Shown here in pieces: positions 60,901-64,000 of a stretch of DNA of 64,000 nucleotides. This DNA comes from Codonopsis lanceolata. Taxonomy: Eukaryota; Streptophyta; Magnoliopsida; Asterales; Campanulaceae. Where the stretch lies: the NCBI GenBank assembly GCA_013146195.2, contig CM028377.1, positions 61,126,360 to 61,190,359 of the forward strand. The letters run 5' to 3'. Under the pieces are notes generated by a model. The model ran no database searches. It saw only the letters and a list, made by a program, of their open reading frames with translations, and was not told the origin of the DNA. Numbering within the stretch: the stretch's first letter is position 1; the number at the start of each line of letters is the position of its first letter. The position numbers were made by a program, and so were the translations under genes.

Positions 60901-61651
60901 ATTTAGAATTTTAATGGTGTACTTTGAATAGTCAAATCAGGGTCATAAAGAGTTTGTTCATTATTAAACAAATAAAAGAAAAGAAAAATTAAAAAGAAAA
61001 GAGGGGAAAAGAGGGGAAGTTGGAGATGGGAGAAGTGGGGGAGTTGGAGAGGGGTTTCACAACTACTCTTCGCACATGTGAAATCTAGATGAAATTGGGA
61101 CCGTAGGATATCGGTAAATGAATTGATCCAAGCCGCTCTTTATCTCTACTCAATTGCACACATGTTTTCCAAGATGATTTATAATATAGATAGTTTATAA
61201 ATACTAAAAATTATCAATATTTAATAATAATATGATATTGTTAATCTTAAAAAATTGAACTAATTATTAAATATTAATAATATGATATATTTTAAATTAT
61301 TATTAGACACTATAAATTCAATCATTTATAATTAATTGGTCTATTAAGTAAATTATTTTATATTTAAAATATATTAAATTACTAATTTTTAAATATTATT
61401 AATTATATAAATAATAATATAAGCATAAAATTATTAAGTATAATGAAACTATTAATTGTGTAATCTTAATTAATCATTACTACAGTATTTAAGTGGTTAA
61501 TAGAAAATAAAGATAAAAGATACTAAGAAATATTTCTTTTGGTGAAATATTTGATATGAATGGTTGGAGTTGGAATAGTGGATGAAGCTGAAATTATACC
61601 ATTTTGGTGTTGAAACTACCCCAAAGTTGGCGTTTCGAGTTGGAGATGCCC
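60641..61651. other. Gene-free AT-rich sequence
   Basis: No gene or further element is recognised, apart from the right end of the TIR element at 61651. A poly-T tract lies at about 60800. Confidence 0.5.
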
Positions 61652-61692
61652 TAAAGCTAATGATGTTTGCCTTCACATTTTCTTTACAATAT

Positions 61693-61952
61693 AGTATTCC
61701 ATATGTCCTAAACAATTGTCATATTTTTTTATCCGTTCCAAAATAATGGTTTATTTTTATACTTTTTTTTAGAAAAATATTTTTATCACTTTATCTTATT
61801 TTTTGTTATTACTTAAATTATTATTACATTCTCAAAGGTTTTAATGGAATGTGCACATTATAATATTTATAATAAATTCAATTAATATTTTTCTTAACCG
61901 GTGGACGGGATCAAACATGACAAGTATTTAGGAATGGATGGAATATATATCA
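61693..61952. mobile_element. Stowaway-like MITE, about 260 bp
   Basis: The left end TATTCCATATGTCCTAAAC and the reverse complement of the right end, TATTCCATCCATTCCTAAA, agree over most positions and continue with TTGTCAT on both sides. TA flanks are present. The right end has been duplicated in tandem (see next entry). Confidence 0.7.
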
Positions 61953-62030
61953 ACTAGTCTCCGAAATAGCACGGGATCAAACATGACAAGTATTTAGGAA
62001 TGGATGGAATATATATCAACTAGTCTCCGT
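61908..62030. repeat. Tandem duplication, about 66 bp, two copies
   Basis: GGGATCAAACATGACAAGTA and the following TTTAGGAATGGATGGAATAT...CAACTAGTCTCCG occur twice in direct succession with no visible differences, so the duplication is recent. It covers the right end of the Stowaway MITE and its flank. Confidence 0.9.
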
Positions 62031-62159
62031 ACTATTTCTCTTCTTTCTAATTCAAAAGAATAAAAAAAATGTGTGTCCGTACATATTTTAAGTATACATA
62101 ATGTAACAAATTGATAGTTCCAAATGCTATTCTCACTTGTAATACTATTACGAAGAAAA

Positions 62160-62880
62160 ACTTTAGACGTGGGGCAAGAAACCCGAGATTTATAATGGGA
62201 AAACTAGATATGAATCGATTAATTAGTTGAGTTAATTAAGTTCTTTTATCATTCTGATCTAGAATGATAAATGAACGGCAATTTGAGTAAGGTTCTAAGG
62301 AAGAGTTTAAAGTTTAAGGGGTCTAATGGCAATTTTTGAAAGTTGGTTCAGCGAGTAGTTTTCACAGTTTTCCGCTAAACACTAATATAAATCATTTAAC
62401 GATCGGTAGAACTTTAACGAAACATAACTTTTGCGTTCGGATGAATTACTGGACCCGCCGCATATCAAATCGAAACTCTCGACGAGATCTACAAGAATCA
62501 TCGAGTGTAACCCGTGATGAGTTCGCTTTTTAAGCCCAAAAAATGTTGTTTAAACACTGTTACGGATCTTGGAAGTTTTTTGGGTTTTTCGTCTATTTTT
62601 GTTTATTTATTCCTTTTAGGGTTTGGTTTGTTTATGGTATATATGGTATATAAATACTCTCTTAAACGTTTATTTCGACAGTTTTGATAATAAATCAAAT
62701 TTTCTTATTTTTTTGCTTTGTGGTTGAAACCCTAATCGTCGTCATAGGTTTGTTTGTTATGAATTTTTCGTGGTAAAAGTTCATTTGATTGTTTCGTTGC
62801 ATCACATTCTCTTGCAATAGTCTTGCTACATATAAGTTGGATATTTATTTTATTTTGTTTCAAATGCTACGTCTCCACGT
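62160..62880. mobile_element. Solo-LTR-like sequence
   Basis: CATAACTTTTGCGTTCGGAT and CTCTCGACGAGATCTACAA are phrases often seen in plant gypsy LTRs. A TATA-like TATATAAATAC at about 62648 and AAACCCTAATCGTC downstream would fit an LTR promoter and start. No TG...CA ends or target duplication were fixed. Alternatively it is the promoter of a gene outside the window. Confidence 0.35.
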
Positions 62881-63544
62881 ATGGAACTTGTCCACAGTCC
62901 ACTCTCAGACTGCGATTGATACACGGAAATAGAATCATAGAATTGATTAATAGGGGTTGGTGTTGCTAGAATTTTATTTGGAAGGAAGTGGATTGCTAAT
63001 CTTGAAATTGAATCCTAAAATTCAAGGAATCACAATGAGATTTGGATTCTAATAGTTGGAATCCATGTAAAAGGATAATTATATCTTTCTAATAGGTTAG
63101 ATATTTATTTTATATTTATAATATCATTTGGTCTCAACTATTTTGTGACCGTTTCTTTTTACTCTTCCTTATGATCATTGTTCTTCGGCTCTTTATAATG
63201 TTTTTCTAACCATTTGATTGAGATGACTAGAATTTCAATCCTTTTTTTTAGTCTCAAATTCGGTGAGATCAATTTGAAACACTAGTTTGTTGTTTCCATT
63301 AATTATTTCCTATTATGAATGATAATTTTATCTTGAAAGTCATTAACAATTATTTGTCTACTTTGAGGTAATATCGTTAATTGTCTTAATTTTATAATTA
63401 CATTCTAAGTTGTTTTATTTCTAACCAAACACTGTAATAGACATTTGTACTGTATATGATGTCTAGAATACCCTTACCAAGGTTTCTAACTTGGACATGA
63501 TTTTTTTTTATTACTTGTGATGGTTTATAATGTTTGAATGCATT
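62881..63544. other. Gene-free spacer
   Basis: The stretch is AT-rich with no recognised feature. Confidence 0.5.
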
Positions 63545-63548
63545 TACT

Positions 63549-63710
63549 CCATCCGTCCCTAAATTATCGTCCTCCTTTCCTTTTTCATCCGTCCCAAAAT
63601 AATTGTCCACTTTGAAACTTACCTTTTTAGAACATTATTTTTACCACTTTATCCTTACTTTTTCACTCTACTTTAATTATGGGCCACATATACATGGACA
63701 TTAAAGAAAA
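63549..63710. mobile_element. Left half of a Stowaway MITE
   Basis: It begins TACTCCATCCGTCCCTAAAT, the standard Stowaway end, with a second ATCCGTCCCAAAATAATTGT soon after. It is cut off at 63710 where a Helitron terminus begins. Confidence 0.65.
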
Positions 63711-64000
63711 CTAGTTTTTTTTAACCTGTGCGTTAAACGCACGCCAACTAAATCGTACATAAATAAAATAAAGAGGATAAAAAATCTTAAATGATAAATT
63801 ATGAAGAATCGGTTTATTAATAATTACATATAAGTATATCACTAATCATTATAAATTCCAAAAAAATTCCTTATACACAATATTTGTTATCATATTAGTT
63901 GGTTTTTCATTTTTACAGCATATCAATATCTAGTTTCTTCAAAAAGAGACCTACGGCTACGTGCAATTATTGACTTTGTCACTTGTTAATTGTTATTATA
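63711..64000 (-). mobile_element. Helitron 3' terminus, minus orientation, running off the window
   Basis: On the - strand GGCGTGCGTTTAACGCAC is followed by AGGTTAAAAAAAA, CTAG and T. The hairpin core matches that of the + strand Helitron ending at 21903, and adjacent sequence (AAATAAAATAAAGAGGATAA) resembles its flank, so both belong to one family. The 5' end lies outside the window. Confidence 0.7.

Larger units (their letters stand above)
56933..61654. mobile_element. Second Harbinger-type TIR element with TAA TSD, hosting a hAT and a Helitron end
   Basis: The left end GAGCAACTCCAATAGAG (56936) pairs with the reverse complement of the right end, GGGCATCTCCAACTCG (ending 61651). Both flanks are TAA (56933-56935, 61652-61654). 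An inner block CACCAAAATGGT occurs near both ends in inverted orientation. Its ends resemble those of the Harbinger element at 30121. It has no transposase; the interior is occupied by the hAT at 56982-59488, a Helitron terminus at 59586 and AT-rich sequence. Confidence 0.7.

Noticed and set aside
62336..62533. 65-residue ORF
   Set aside because: It lies in LTR-like sequence and has no protein features.

Overview
This is nuclear DNA of a flowering plant, almost certainly a eudicot. It has GT-AG introns, (AT)n and (AC)n(AT)n microsatellites, plant-type Ty3/gypsy, hAT, MULE, PIF/Harbinger, Stowaway and Helitron elements, and two genes that match well-known plant families exon by exon. There is no operon structure, CRISPR array or bacterial signal. 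I found no tRNA or rRNA gene.

Only two host genes look intact. On the + strand (4637-11283) lies a 12-exon R2R3-MYB gene of the FOUR LIPS/MYB88 type, a regulator of the last stomatal-lineage division, with an unusually long last intron. On the - strand (15386-19801) lies a 7-exon endomembrane nucleotide-sugar transporter of the UDP-galactose/UDP-glucose transporter 3 type, with one GC-AG intron. They are transcribed towards each other across about 4 kb that holds a Stowaway MITE and a 1.6 kb MULE.

The rest is layered transposable elements. Bases 1-2217 are a decayed gypsy pol. 20.1-22.0 kb holds an inverted repeat, a MITE and duplicated Helitron 3' ends. 22.9-24.8 kb is a truncated gypsy LTR plus primer-binding site. 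25.5-29.9 kb is a three-level nest: a MITE inside a MULE-like element inside a longer TIR element. 30.1-53.9 kb is a PIF/Harbinger transposon (transposase plus Myb-like ORF1) split by a 19.7 kb Tat/Ogre-type gypsy element with a 5-bp target duplication. That element has gag, protease, RT, two RNase H regions and integrase on the - strand. It also has an antisense plant-mobile-domain (PMD) gene beyond integrase, itself interrupted by a solo LTR of the same family.

From 54 kb on there is a tandem array of a palindromic 173-bp MITE, then a second Harbinger-type TIR element (56.9-61.7 kb). This contains a hAT element with a perfect 8-bp target duplication that carries a fragment of a host gamma-glutamyltransferase gene. 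Helitron 3' ends occur at 59.6 and 63.7 kb.

I see no clearly new biochemical system. The strongest leads are the antisense PMD module in the retroelement, the hAT-captured gamma-glutamyltransferase exons, and the palindromic MITE array. Exon boundaries and element ends were read by eye from splice sites, reading-frame continuity and terminal repeats; no alignment or database search was run.
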